Below are positions 35,613 to 47,599 of a DNA stretch of 64,000 nucleotides, piece by piece. The notes under the pieces were generated by a model. That model was not told the DNA's origin. It ran no database searches and saw nothing but the letters and a program-made list of their open reading frames with translations. Made by a program: the position numbers and the translations under genes. Positions within the stretch are counted from its first letter, which is position 1; every line of letters begins with the position of its first letter. The DNA is from Streptomyces sp. BHT-5-2 (GTDB lineage: Bacteria; Actinomycetota; Actinomycetes; Streptomycetales; Streptomycetaceae): assembly GCF_019774615.1 (NCBI RefSeq), contig NZ_CP081496.1, positions 2,914,001 to 2,978,000 on the forward strand. Reading direction: 5' to 3'.

Positions 35613-37664
35613 TCAGAACGTCAGCTTCCAGCCGTTGAGGGTGCCGGAGTCGCCGGCGTAGACGTCCCGGACCCGCAGCTTCCAGGTGCCGCCGGCCGCC
35701 TTCGCCGAGGCGTTGACGGTGTAGGTCGCCTTGACATCGGCCGCCGAGTCGCCCGAGTTGGAGTTCTTCAGCCGGTACGCGGTGCCGTCCGGGGCCACCA
35801 GGTCGATGACCAGGTCACCGCGGTAGGAGTGGGTGATGTCCACCGTCACCTTCAGTCCGCTGGGGGCCTTGCCGCTGCGGCTGACGGTGATCGGCGAGGT
35901 GATCGCGGCCCCGGCGTCCGGGATCGCGACCTTGGTGTTGTTCTCGTAGACGCTGTCGCCGCCGTCGCCCACGCGGGAGCCGACGTTCACCGCCGCCCAG
36001 GTGTTGGCGACCGTGTTGTACGTGGCGCTGCCCTGGCCGAAGAGGTCCGCGGCGGCCTGGAGGGTGGCGGTGCGGGCGCCGGCGTAGTCGGTGTTGGCGT
36101 TCATGTACTGGCTGAGCGCCTTGAACCACACCTTCTCGGCGTTGGTCCGGCCGATGCCCGGCACCGGCAGGTTGTCGTAGGTGGGGCTGTCGTAGTGGAC
36201 GCCGTTGATGTCCTTCGCGCCGCTGCCCTCGGACAGCAGGTAGAAGAAGTGGTTGGCGACGCCGGAGGAGTAGTGCACGTCGAGGTTGCCGACGTCGCTC
36301 GACCAGTAGTCGGCCGAGGAGCCGTCCTTGGAGGGCTTGTCCATGTAGCGCAGCGGGGTGCCGTCACCGTTGATGTCGATCTTCTCGCCGATGAGGTAGT
36401 CGCCGGGGTCGCTGGGGTTGTTGGCGTAGAACTCCACGGCGGTGCCGAAGATGTCGGAGGTGCCCTCGTTGAGGCCGCCGGACTCGCCGCTGTACTCCAG
36501 GCCCGCGGTGGCCGCGGTGACACCGTGGGACATCTCGTGGCCCGCGACGTCGAGCGCGGTCAGCGGCCTGCTGTCGTTCTGGCCGTCGCCGTACGTCATG
36601 CAGAAGCAGCCGTCGTCCCAGAAGGCGTTGACGTAGCCGTTGCCGTAGTGCACGCGGGAGTAGGCGCCGACGCCGTCGCCCTTGATGCCGGTGCGGCCGT
36701 GCACGTTCTTGTAGTAGTCCCAGGTCTCCTGGGCGCCGTAGGCGGCGTCCACGCCGGCGGTCTGCGGGTTGTTCGTGGTGCCGTCGCCCCACGTGTCGTC
36801 GGCGTCGGTGAACAGCGAACCGGTGCCGGACGAGCCGTGGTTGAGGTTGTACGTCTTGTGGTTGCCGCGGGTGGTGTCGGTCATCGTGAAGTTCGGTGCC
36901 GAGCCGGACGTCCCGATGGTGACCTTGCCGCTGTACTGGCTGTTGCCGATGCCGGTCTCGATGCCCTGGTACTGGAAGATCCGCGCACCGGTGGTGGCGT
37001 CGGTGATGACGTGCAACTGGTTGGGCGTGCCGTCGTCCTGGAGGCCGCCGACCACCGTCTCCCAGGCCAGCCGCGGGGTGCCGTCGGCGGCCCAGACCAC
37101 CTTGCGCGGGGCCCGGTCGGCCGCGGTCCGGGCCGAGCCGAGGGACTTGGCCGCGGAGACCGCCTTGGCCGCGGCGGCGGCCGGGGCGACCTTGGCCGTG
37201 GTGGAGGCGAGCGCGAGTGCGGACCTGGTGGCCTTGGTGGTGCCCTTGACGGCGCCGCCCTTGGCGGTGTGCACGACGAGGTCGCCGCCGAGCACCGGCA
37301 GCCCCTCGTAGGTGCGGTCGTAGCGGGTGTGCGTGGTGCCGTCGGCGTCCCGCTCGACGTCCTTGACGACCAGCTTCTCCTTGGCGCCGAGGTGCAGTTG
37401 GCGGGCGGTGGCGGCGGTGGTGGCGTTCGCCTCGCGTATCAGCTCGGCCCGCTGGGACGGGCTGAGCTTGGCCGGCAGCGCACCGGCGAGCGGTGCCACG
37501 TGCGGGCCCGGGCGGGCGGCGGGGGTGCCCTGCGGGCTGGCGGCCGCGCCGGTACCGGCCTGGACGCCGACGGCCAGCAGCGCGGTGACCGCGACCAGCG
37601 CGCCGGTCGCCACGGCGCGCCGCTGCGGGGTGGGTCTGGTGGGGCCATGGGGGGTGCGTCTCAC
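35613..37664 (-). CDS. Secreted M4 metalloprotease 2 with C-terminal P-domain
   Basis: 683 aa. Signal peptide to about residue 45 (TGAAASPQG), FTP propeptide with THTRYDRTYEGLPVLGGDLVV, then the thermolysin core: DVAGHEMSHGVTAATAG, NEGTSDIFG and DVHYSSGVANHFFY with all zinc and catalytic residues. From about 580 a proprotein-convertase P-domain follows (SGLKVTVDITHSYRGDLVID, WKLRVRDVYAGDSGTLNGW), absent from its paralogue. The GTG 37664 start has GAAGGAG 5 bp before it. It is followed 296 bp later by the shorter paralogue in the same direction, each with its own copy of the promoter module. Confidence 0.95.
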   Translation of the reverse strand: MRRTPHGPTRPTPQRRAVATGALVAVTALLAVGVQAGTGAAASPQGTPAARPGPHVAPLAGALPAKLSPSQRAELIREANATTAATARQLHLGAKEKLVVKDVERDADGTTHTRYDRTYEGLPVLGGDLVVHTAKGGAVKGTTKATRSALALASTTAKVAPAAAAAKAVSAAKSLGSARTAADRAPRKVVWAADGTPRLAWETVVGGLQDDGTPNQLHVITDATTGARIFQYQGIETGIGNSQYSGKVTIGTSGSAPNFTMTDTTRGNHKTYNLNHGSSGTGSLFTDADDTWGDGTTNNPQTAGVDAAYGAQETWDYYKNVHGRTGIKGDGVGAYSRVHYGNGYVNAFWDDGCFCMTYGDGQNDSRPLTALDVAGHEMSHGVTAATAGLEYSGESGGLNEGTSDIFGTAVEFYANNPSDPGDYLIGEKIDINGDGTPLRYMDKPSKDGSSADYWSSDVGNLDVHYSSGVANHFFYLLSEGSGAKDINGVHYDSPTYDNLPVPGIGRTNAEKVWFKALSQYMNANTDYAGARTATLQAAADLFGQGSATYNTVANTWAAVNVGSRVGDGGDSVYENNTKVAIPDAGAAITSPITVSRSGKAPSGLKVTVDITHSYRGDLVIDLVAPDGTAYRLKNSNSGDSAADVKATYTVNASAKAAGGTWKLRVRDVYAGDSGTLNGWKLTF

Positions 37665-38232
37665 ACTGACTCCTTCTGCGGGGCCGCGCACGAGCGCAGC
37701 GGCCAAGGGGGGACCGGGCGGCTGGGCGGCCGTCCGGGCAGAGCGAGGCAGAACTCGTGGAGCGTGTGGGGGGATCGACGAGCCGGTGGTGCGGTGGCCA
37801 CGGCCGCCCGGAGCGGTGCTGCGGTGCTGTGGGGGTCCGGGTGGCGGTTGCCGGGAAGAGTGCCACCACCGGCGAGTGGCTGTCAGGTGCCGTTCAACTA
37901 ATTGGCCGGAAAACGTCCGTTGGGCGAATTCTGCGTCCGGAAGCCGGACGGTCGGGCGGTGTGATCCCGAGGGCAATCAGGTGGCGGGCCTCGACGGAAC
38001 GGTGCCGCGCGCCCGCTTGTACGGCGTCCGTGCGGGGGCGTGGACCGCTCGGAGGACACGGAGCCTCCCTGACGGGTGCGGCGCCCCGGAGGCGGTGGGG
38101 CCCGGGGGCCCGGTCGCCCGGCCGACGTGCCGGTTCGGCATAGTAGAGGGCGGCCCCGGCAGGGGCATGTCATTCGCGGCGCGCGCAAGCACAGCCGGCG
38201 CCGGTACGTACGCATCTAGGGGGAACCGCTCC
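37665..38232. other. Intergenic region between M4 gene 2 and the trypsin-like gene
   Basis: It holds the long leader and promoter module of M4 gene 2 (37852-37920). Further right, a possible -10 (CATAGTAGAG near 38140) reads toward the trypsin-like gene, about 90 bp before its start. The sequence between them shows nothing I can interpret. Confidence 0.5.
37852..37920 (-). promoter_or_regulatory. Conserved promoter module of M4 gene 2
   Basis: Plus-strand blocks CGGGAAGAGTGCCA (37852), TGTCAGGTGCC (37881) and TTGGCCGGAAAACGTCCGT (37902) match those before M4 gene 1 with one mismatch each. The 10-bp gap between blocks two and three is the same, while its sequence differs. The leader to the start codon is about 190 nt here versus about 60 nt for gene 1. 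Confidence 0.6.
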
Positions 38233-39435
38233 ATGCCGCCCAAGTCGCCCATACCTTCCGTACCGTCGACGCCGACCGCGTCCCGGCCTCGCCGGACGCG
38301 CCGTTCCGCGGCGGCCGCCGTCGCGACGGCCGCGCTGCTCGCGTTCACCGCCACCGCCTGCGGCCCCAGCGACAGCAGGGCGTCGGCGGCGTCCGGCGGT
38401 TCGTCCGCCACCGGCGGCTCGCACCTCCCCGGCTCCCTGCCGACCAGCCTCGACGACCTGAAGAAGTGGAAGGACGGCGGCTGGAAGAACTGGGACAAGT
38501 GGGCGCGCAAGGCGCAGGATTTCACCAACCCGATCATCAAGGGCCACTGGGGGCAGCAGCGGCTGGCCCAGGCCAAGGCCGCGCCGGACGTCGGCTTGCG
38601 GGACGCCGCACTGGGCAGTGGGAACGGCGCCGGCAACCCGGTGCCGCGGCCGGTGAACGCCCGGGAGGTCGCCCAGCCGTACCACCGCAACATGGCCCCG
38701 GTCGGGAAGATCTTCTTCGACAGCCCCGAGGGCGCGATGGTCTGCTCCGGCACGATCGTCGAGGATCCGGCGCACCCCGGGAAGTCCAACCTCGTCTGGA
38801 CCGCGGGCCACTGCGTCCACTCCGGCAAGCGGGGCGGCTGGATGCGCAACACCATCTTCGTCCCGTCGTACAACGACAACGGCGTGCCGATGAGCCAGGT
38901 CGGCCGCACGCCGTCCCAGCAGATCACGCCGTACGGCAAGTTCTGGGCCGACTGGGTCGTCACCTCCAATGAGTGGATCAACCAGGGCGAGGACAGCGAC
39001 GCCGGCTGGCCGTACGACTTCGCCGTACTGCACGTCAAGCCGGAGAACGGCGGCGGCAAGTCCCTCCAGGAGACCGTCGGCGCCGCCGCCCAGGTCTGGT
39101 TCAACGCCCCCACGGGCCAGGGCTTCGGCTCGCTGCAGGCGTTCGGCTACCCGTCCGCCGCGCCGTACGACGGTGCGCGGATGATGGGCTGCCTGGACCG
39201 GCCGGTCAGTTACACCGTGGCGCAGGGGACGCCCGCGATGGACCGCATCGGCTGCACGATGTCCCCCGGTTCGTCCGGCGGCGGCTGGTTCGTCAACCGC
39301 GGCGGCAAGCTGACCCTGGTGTCCAACACCTCCATCGGCCCCAAGGGCAGTTCCGGCTGGCTGGCCGGCCCGCACCTGGGCCCCGAGGCGCAGCAGGTCT
39401 TCGAGACCATGAGCCGGAAGTTCGCCAACCAGTGA
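38233..39435 (+). CDS. Trypsin-like serine protease, lipoprotein
   Basis: 400 aa. A basic start, hydrophobic segment and lipobox FTATAC (Cys near residue 43) predict a lipid-anchored secreted protein. A Ser/Gly linker and a charged helix region (DDLKKWKDGGWKNWDKWARK) follow. The chymotrypsin-fold domain from about 150 has the catalytic His in VWTAGHCV, the Asp in YDFAVLHV and the Ser in MSPGSSGGGW, all intact. Two cysteine pairs are likely disulfides. The start ATG 38233 has AGGGGGAA upstream. It diverges from the M4 proteases, making a three-protease secreted group. Confidence 0.9.
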   Translation: MPPKSPIPSVPSTPTASRPRRTRRSAAAAVATAALLAFTATACGPSDSRASAASGGSSATGGSHLPGSLPTSLDDLKKWKDGGWKNWDKWARKAQDFTNPIIKGHWGQQRLAQAKAAPDVGLRDAALGSGNGAGNPVPRPVNAREVAQPYHRNMAPVGKIFFDSPEGAMVCSGTIVEDPAHPGKSNLVWTAGHCVHSGKRGGWMRNTIFVPSYNDNGVPMSQVGRTPSQQITPYGKFWADWVVTSNEWINQGEDSDAGWPYDFAVLHVKPENGGGKSLQETVGAAAQVWFNAPTGQGFGSLQAFGYPSAAPYDGARMMGCLDRPVSYTVAQGTPAMDRIGCTMSPGSSGGGWFVNRGGKLTLVSNTSIGPKGSSGWLAGPHLGPEAQQVFETMSRKFANQ

Positions 39436-39583
39436 ACGGGTAGGGCCCGTTGGTGACCGGCCGGTAGGCCGACGGCACGGACCGGGGGCCATCGGGCCCG
39501 GCCGTTCCAGATGCGAGCGGGGCCGCCCTGCATGTGGATGTGGTGCTGGTGGGACGCTCGGAGCGCGGGGCGGCGTCCGCTGC
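39436..39583. other. Gap between convergent protease and ABC exporter genes
   Basis: A small hairpin AACGGG-TAGGG-CCCGTT (39436-39452) directly follows the protease stop. A second, bulged one lies near 39485-39508 (CCGGGGGCC / GGCCCGG). Either could terminate transcription; neither is strong. Confidence 0.4.
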
Positions 39584-41554
39584 TCAGGCCAGGCTCTCCC
39601 GCCAGGCGCGGTGCAGCGCCGCGTAGCGCCCGCCGCCGGCGGTCAGTGCGGCCGGGGAACCGTCCTCGACGATCCGGCCGCCGGCCATCACCAGCACCCG
39701 GTCGGCGGACTCCACCGTCGACAGCCGGTGCGCGATCACCAGCGCCGTACGGCCGCGCAGCACCGCGCCCATGGCCCGCTGCACCGCCCGCTCGCCCGGT
39801 ATGTCCAGCGAGCTGGTCGCCTCGTCGAGGATCAGCACCGCCGGATCGGCCAGCAACGCCCGGGCGAAGCCGACTAGTTGGCGCTGGCCCGCGGAGAGCC
39901 GGCCGCCGCGCTTGCGGACGTCGGTGTCGTAGCCGTCCGGGAGGGCGGCTATGAAGTCGTGGGCGCCGATCGCCCGCGCGGCCCGCTCGATGTCCGCACG
40001 GCCGGCCTCCGGACGGCCCAGCGCGATGTTGTCGGCGACCGTCCCGGAGAACAGGAACGCCTCCTGGGTGACCATCACCACCGCGCGCCGCAGCTCGGCG
40101 CCGGACAGCTCGCGCAGATCCACGCCGTCCAGCAGCACCCGGCCCTCCGTGGGGTCGTGGAACCTGGCGAGCAGCCGGGCCAGGGTGGACTTGCCGGCGC
40201 CGGTGGCACCGACCACCGCGACCGTGGTGCCGGCCGCCAGCGTCAGGTCGAAGCGGGGCAGCACCTCGCCGCCCGTGCGGTACCCGAAGCGGACGCCGCG
40301 GAAGGCCACCGCGCGGCCGGGCCGGCCGGGGGCGGCGGGCGGCAGCGCCCGCGGCACGGCCGGCTCGGCGACCGACGGGCGCTGGGCCAGCAGCCCGGCG
40401 ATCTTCTCCAGCGAGGCGGCGGCGGACTCGTAGGTGTTCAGGAACACGCCCAGCCGGTCGATGGGGTCGTACAACCGCCGCAGATACAGGGCCGCGGCGG
40501 CCAGCACGCCGAGGGCGAGGGTGCCGGTGGCGACACGGTAGGCGCCCCACAGGACGATCGCGGCGGTCGCGGCGTTGGCCGTCGCGCGGGAGCCGACGAC
40601 ATAGCGGGCCATCTCCAGGATCGCGTCGCCGTTGAACCGGCGGTGCCGGGAGTTCAGCCCGGCGAACGCCGCGTCGTTGGCCGCCTCGCGGCGGAACGCC
40701 AGCACCGGGCGGATGCCGTTCAGGGTCTCGGCGAACCGCACGATCACCGCCGCGGTCGCGGTGGACTTGGCGCGGTACGCCCGCTGCGAGCGGCGCCGGA
40801 AGGACCGGACCAGGAGCGCCAGCGGCACCGCGGACAGCAGCGCCGCGGCGCCCAGGCCCACGTCCAGCCAGAGCAGCAGCACGGTGATGTAGAGCGTCGA
40901 GAGGACGACCGTGACCAGCTCCTGGAGGCCCTCCTCCAGGAGTTCGCGCAGCGCCTCCACATCCGTGGTGGCGCGGGATATCAGCCGGCCGGAGGTGTAG
41001 CGCTCGTGGAAATCCAGGCCGAGCGCCTGGGAGTGGCGGAAGATCCGGGCCCGCAGATCCAGCAGCACGTCCTGGCCGGCCCGGGCGGAGAGCCGGACGA
41101 AGGCCCACTGGAGGCCGCCGGCGGCCACCGCGCACAGCACGGCCGCCACCGCCAGGACGACCAGCGGGCCGTGCGCGCCCGCGCGCAGCGCCGGCACCAC
41201 GCCGTCCAGGGCGTAGGCCACCAGCAGCGGGCCGGCCTGGGCGGCGGCCTGCTGGAGCAGCAGCGCACCGGTGGCGGCGGCCACCCGACCGCGGTGCGGG
41301 GCCAGCAGCGAACGCAGCAGGGTGCGCGAGGCACCCTTCGGGGTGGGCAGCAGATCGGACTCGAAGGCGTCCGGCGGGCCGTCGGGGAGGCCGCCGGGGG
41401 GATCGGCGGGGCCGCCGTCGGGGGTGCCCTCGGGGGCGTCGTCCCGCGGGCGCCCTGGGGCGTCGGCGGCGGCCCGTCCGGTGCGGCGGCCGGTGCCGCC
41501 GGGGCCGCCGCGGCCCGGGCCGTCGGCCGGCCGGCCGGTCTCCGTAGTCGTCAT
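39584..41554 (-). CDS. Heterodimeric ABC exporter, subunit with catalytic Glu
   Basis: 656 aa. A Pro/Gly/Asp-rich N-terminal extension (about 65 residues) precedes a six-helix exporter domain and the nucleotide-binding domain. That domain has Walker A GATGAGKST, the Q-loop VTQEAFLFSG, signature LSAGQRQLVGFARA, Walker B VLILDEATSSLD with the catalytic Glu, and H-loop IAHRLSTV. The signature's second position is Ala (LSAGQ), not Gly. The preceding gene ends in an ATGA overlap with this start. Together they form a BmrCD/TM287-288-like heterodimer in which this subunit supplies the hydrolysing Walker B. The substrate (drug or lipid) is unknown. Confidence 0.93.
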   Translation of the reverse strand: MTTTETGRPADGPGRGGPGGTGRRTGRAAADAPGRPRDDAPEGTPDGGPADPPGGLPDGPPDAFESDLLPTPKGASRTLLRSLLAPHRGRVAAATGALLLQQAAAQAGPLLVAYALDGVVPALRAGAHGPLVVLAVAAVLCAVAAGGLQWAFVRLSARAGQDVLLDLRARIFRHSQALGLDFHERYTSGRLISRATTDVEALRELLEEGLQELVTVVLSTLYITVLLLWLDVGLGAAALLSAVPLALLVRSFRRRSQRAYRAKSTATAAVIVRFAETLNGIRPVLAFRREAANDAAFAGLNSRHRRFNGDAILEMARYVVGSRATANAATAAIVLWGAYRVATGTLALGVLAAAALYLRRLYDPIDRLGVFLNTYESAAASLEKIAGLLAQRPSVAEPAVPRALPPAAPGRPGRAVAFRGVRFGYRTGGEVLPRFDLTLAAGTTVAVVGATGAGKSTLARLLARFHDPTEGRVLLDGVDLRELSGAELRRAVVMVTQEAFLFSGTVADNIALGRPEAGRADIERAARAIGAHDFIAALPDGYDTDVRKRGGRLSAGQRQLVGFARALLADPAVLILDEATSSLDIPGERAVQRAMGAVLRGRTALVIAHRLSTVESADRVLVMAGGRIVEDGSPAALTAGGGRYAALHRAWRESLA

Positions 41555-43407
41555 CGCCCGTCCTCCCCCTCGGGCCGCCCGGTGCCGCCGTGCTCCGGGC
41601 CGCCGGACATCAGCGCCGCGTACTCGGCGTTCTCCCGCAGCAGTTGGTGATGGGTGCCGACGGCGGCGATCCGGCCACCGGACAGCAGCGCCACCCGGTC
41701 GGCCAGCAGCACCGTGGACGGGCGGTGGGCGACGACCAGTGCGGTGGTGGTCGCCAGCACCTCCCGCAGCGCCGCCTCCACCCGGGCCTCGGTGTGCACG
41801 TCGAGGGCGGAGAGCGGGTCGTCGAGGATCAGGAAGCGCGGCCGGCCGGCCACCGCGCGGGCCAGCGCCAGCCGCTGCCGCTGCCCGCCCGACAGGCTCA
41901 TCCCCTGCTCGCCGACCCCCGTGGAGGCGCCCCGCGGCAGGGCCGCCACGAACTCCTCGGCCTGCGCCACCCGCAGCGCCCGCCGCAGATCCGCGGCCCG
42001 CTCCGCCTCCGGGCCGTCCGCCGCGCCCATCAGGACGTTCTCCGCCACCGAGGCCGAGAACAGGGTCGGCTCCTCGAAGGCCACCGCCACCAGCGCCCGG
42101 GCCTCCGCCCGGCCGAGTCCGGCCAGATCCCGGCCGTCCAGGAGGATCCGGCCCGCGGTCGGGTCGTACAGCCGCGGCACCAGTGCCGTGAGGGTGGTCT
42201 TGCCGCTGCCGGTCGCCCCGACCAGCGCCATCGTCTCCCCGGGCCGGACGTGCAGATCGACGCCCCGGAGGGCCGGCGGGGCGCCCGGCGCCGCGTCGGG
42301 ATACCGGAACTCCACCCCCTCGAAGACCAGTCCGCCGCGGGCCCGCCCGCCCTCCGAGGCCGCTCCGGGCGGGCCCGGAGCGGCCTCCTCGACGGCCGGC
42401 TCGTCCAGCACCTCGAAACACCGGTCGGCGGCGGCCGCCGCCGCGCTGCTCATCGCCAGCAGGAAGCCGATCGACTCCACCGGCCAGCGCAGCGCCAGCG
42501 CCGTCGACAGGAACGCGACGAGGGTGCCGGCGGACAGCCGGCCGTCGGCCACCTGGAGCGTGCCGAGCACCAGCGCGGCGCCCCACGCCACCTCCGGGAG
42601 GAGGGAGTTGACGCCCCAGACGGCGGCCAGCAGCCGGGCCTTGCGCAGCTCGGTGGCGCGCACCGCGCGGGCCAGCTCTCGGAACGCGCGGGCCTGGCTG
42701 CGGTGCCGCCCGAACCCCTTGACGATCCTGATGCCGAGCACCGACTCCTCGACGACCGTGGTCAGATCGCCGATCTGGTCCTGGGCCAGGCGCGCGGCCT
42801 GCCCGTAGCGGGCCTGGAAGAGCGAGCACACCGCCGCGAGCGGCAGCACCGGCGCCGTCAGCAGCAGCCCCAGGGACCATTCCTGGGCCAGCAGAAGCAC
42901 CCCGCCCACCACGATCGTCGCGCCGTTGACCAGGAGGAACGTCAGCGGGAAGACCAGGAACAGGCGCAGCAGTTGGAGGTCGGTGGTGGCCCGGGAGAGC
43001 AGCTGGCCGGAGGACCAGCGGTCGTGGAAGGAGACCGGGAGCCGCTGCACATGGTGGTACAGCGCGTCCCGCATCGCGGCCTCCACGGCGGCCGTCGGCC
43101 GTGCCACCAGCCACCGGCGCAGCCCGAACAGCAGCGCCTCGGCGAGCCCGAGCAGCAGCAGATACCCGCCGCCCCGCCACACCCCGGCGGTGTCCCCGTG
43201 CGCCACCGGGCCGTCCACCAGCCACTTGAGCACCAGCGGCAGGACCACCGACAGGCAGGACGCCACCACGGCCACGCCGGCGGCCGTGAACAGCCGCGCC
43301 CGCACCGGGCGGACGAACGGCCACAGGCGGAGCAGCGAGCGGACCGCGGAGCGCCGTACCGCTCCGGTCCGCTCGCCCGGCGGCGTCGAACGCGTGATCG
43401 TGGCCAT
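41551..43407 (-). CDS. Heterodimeric ABC exporter, subunit with degenerate Walker B
   Basis: 618 aa. Six transmembrane helices between about 30 and 315, then the ATPase with Walker A GATGSGKTT, signature LSGGQRQRLALARA, H-loop VVAHRPSTV and Walker B FLILDDPLSALD. In the last motif Asp replaces the catalytic Glu, so its own site should not hydrolyse ATP efficiently. This fits the asymmetric exporters, where one of two sites is degenerate. The ATG 43407 is used (a GTG directly before is possible). The stop overlaps the partner start by 4 bp. Confidence 0.93.
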   Translation of the reverse strand: MATITRSTPPGERTGAVRRSAVRSLLRLWPFVRPVRARLFTAAGVAVVASCLSVVLPLVLKWLVDGPVAHGDTAGVWRGGGYLLLLGLAEALLFGLRRWLVARPTAAVEAAMRDALYHHVQRLPVSFHDRWSSGQLLSRATTDLQLLRLFLVFPLTFLLVNGATIVVGGVLLLAQEWSLGLLLTAPVLPLAAVCSLFQARYGQAARLAQDQIGDLTTVVEESVLGIRIVKGFGRHRSQARAFRELARAVRATELRKARLLAAVWGVNSLLPEVAWGAALVLGTLQVADGRLSAGTLVAFLSTALALRWPVESIGFLLAMSSAAAAAADRCFEVLDEPAVEEAAPGPPGAASEGGRARGGLVFEGVEFRYPDAAPGAPPALRGVDLHVRPGETMALVGATGSGKTTLTALVPRLYDPTAGRILLDGRDLAGLGRAEARALVAVAFEEPTLFSASVAENVLMGAADGPEAERAADLRRALRVAQAEEFVAALPRGASTGVGEQGMSLSGGQRQRLALARAVAGRPRFLILDDPLSALDVHTEARVEAALREVLATTTALVVAHRPSTVLLADRVALLSGGRIAAVGTHHQLLRENAEYAALMSGGPEHGGTGRPEGEDGR

Positions 43408-43574
43408 CACCCGCGAGCGTACGGCGCACCACTGACAACGCTCATGCGGTTTTCGCCGAGCCGTCCGGAACGGGGCGGGGGCGGGCCGGTATCTGCCCTC
43501 GCCCGAAGCGGCCGCGGGAGACGGTCAGTTGGCGCGCACCCTCCCGGCGGCCGTAACCCCCGCGTCACCCCGGC

Positions 43575-45848
<2,274 letters not shown>

Positions 45849-46107
45849 GTGCCGGCCTCCTGCGGCTCGGGGCTGGGGCCTGCGTCACCGGGCAGGCCCT
45901 GGGCCGGGCGGCGGCGCCCGGGCACGGCGTCCCGGCCGGGCGTGGGGCCGCCGCCCGCGGTGCACGATGGTTCACCGTTCTTCTGCCCGCAACCGGGCGT
46001 TGCCTCACGTTTCCCGCCACCGCGGGCCCGGCCGGCCGGGCGGCGCCTTGACATTCCTCTTCGCGACATACCGTCCAACTTGCGAATTATCCGTCACAAT
46101 CCGGGAT

Positions 46108-47400
46108 ATGACCGGCCATCAGCATCTTCGACCAGGGGGCGACACCAGCGGCCGCACCACGGGCCGCGCACCAGGGGACGGCCCGGCGGCCCGCCGCGCG
46201 CCCCGGACGCGCCGCCCGCGTCGCGCCGTCCGCGCGCTGCTGGGCGTGCTCACCAGCGCGGCGGCGCTGGTCGGCTGCGCCGAACGGGACCTCCTGGGCG
46301 GCGCACCGCCGACCCCCGAGGAGGCGATCCGGATCGTCCCCGGCGACGGCGCCCGCGGCGTCCGGGCCAACGGCCGGCTGGAGGTCCGGGTCCCGGAGGG
46401 CCGGCTGGAGCGGGTGGAGGTCAACCGCACCGGCGGCAGCGGCCGGCAGCCGGTCGCCGGCCGCATCTCCCGGGACGGCACGATCTGGCGGCCGCTCTCC
46501 GACTCCCTCGAACTCGCCTCCCGGTACACCGTCGACGCGGTCGCGGTGGACGGCGCCGGCCGCCGCACCACCCGCCACACCGTCTTCAACACCTTCGCGC
46601 CGCCGCACCGCGTCATCGGCTTCTACTCGCCGGAGAGCGGCGCCACCGTCGGCACCGGCCTGATCTTCTCGCTGGTCTTCAACCGCCCGGTCCTCGACCG
46701 CGCGGCCGTCGAGCGCGCGGTGACCGTCGGGGCCCGGCCCGCCGTCGAGATCGCCGCCCACTGGTTCGGCCACCGGAGGCTGGACTTCCGGCCCCGGAGC
46801 CGCTGGCGGCCGGGCACCCGCCTCACCGTCCACCTGCGGCTGCGCGAGGTCCGCACCGGGCCGGGCTCCTACGGCATCCAGCTCAAGACCCTCCACTACC
46901 AGGTGGGCCGCGACCAGGTCAGCACCGTCGACGCCGCCCGGCACACGCTGACCGTCCGCCGGGACGGCAAGGTGGTGGCCACCCTGCCGGTCACCGCGGG
47001 CAACACCGCGAACCCCACCTACAACGGGACGATGGTGATCCTGGAGCGGCACGCGGTGACCCGGATGGACGGCGACACCGTCGGCTTCGGCGCCGAGTAC
47101 GACATCCCGGACGTGCCGCACGCCATGCGGCTGACCCGATCCGGGACCTTCCTGCACGGCAACTACTGGGCGCCGCGGGCGGTCTTCGGCGGTCTGAACA
47201 CCAGTCACGGCTGCGTCGGGCTGCCGGACGTCCGGGGCGGCGGCCCGGACACCCCGGCCGGCTGGCTCTACCGGAACTCGATCGTCGGCGACACCGTGGA
47301 GGTCCGCAACTCCCCGGACCGCACCGTCGCCCCCGACAACGGCCTGGGCGGCTGGAACATGCCCTGGGCGGCCTGGCGGGCCGGCAGCGCGCTGCGCTGA
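46108..47400 (+). CDS. L,D-transpeptidase lipoprotein 1
   Basis: 430 aa. A long basic N-terminus leads to a lipobox with Cys in ALVGCAERD (about residue 60). Two Ig-like domains of the actinobacterial Ldt type (about 75-270) are followed by the YkuD catalytic domain with HGNYW and SHGCVGL, the His and Cys needed for catalysis. It forms 3-3 cross-links in peptidoglycan or attaches proteins to it, outside the membrane. The ATG 46108 has only a weak ribosome site. The next gene is a close paralogue in the same direction. It diverges from glgX. Confidence 0.93.
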   Translation: MTGHQHLRPGGDTSGRTTGRAPGDGPAARRAPRTRRPRRAVRALLGVLTSAAALVGCAERDLLGGAPPTPEEAIRIVPGDGARGVRANGRLEVRVPEGRLERVEVNRTGGSGRQPVAGRISRDGTIWRPLSDSLELASRYTVDAVAVDGAGRRTTRHTVFNTFAPPHRVIGFYSPESGATVGTGLIFSLVFNRPVLDRAAVERAVTVGARPAVEIAAHWFGHRRLDFRPRSRWRPGTRLTVHLRLREVRTGPGSYGIQLKTLHYQVGRDQVSTVDAARHTLTVRRDGKVVATLPVTAGNTANPTYNGTMVILERHAVTRMDGDTVGFGAEYDIPDVPHAMRLTRSGTFLHGNYWAPRAVFGGLNTSHGCVGLPDVRGGGPDTPAGWLYRNSIVGDTVEVRNSPDRTVAPDNGLGGWNMPWAAWRAGSALR

Positions 47401-47599
47401 ACCGGCCGCCGCCCGCGCGCCCGCGGGGCACCGCCCGGCGCTCGTACGCATGCCCGCGCACCCACCCCGCCGTCGGTGACTAAACGGCGTTCTCCGGGGG
47501 GAGTTGACTGTCGGTGCCGTGTGGTTGCCTGGAGGTACGGACCCGGCCGCCGGCGCCCGGGTGCCGGACCGCCGGCCGGCGAGGGGGAAGGGGCCAGTC

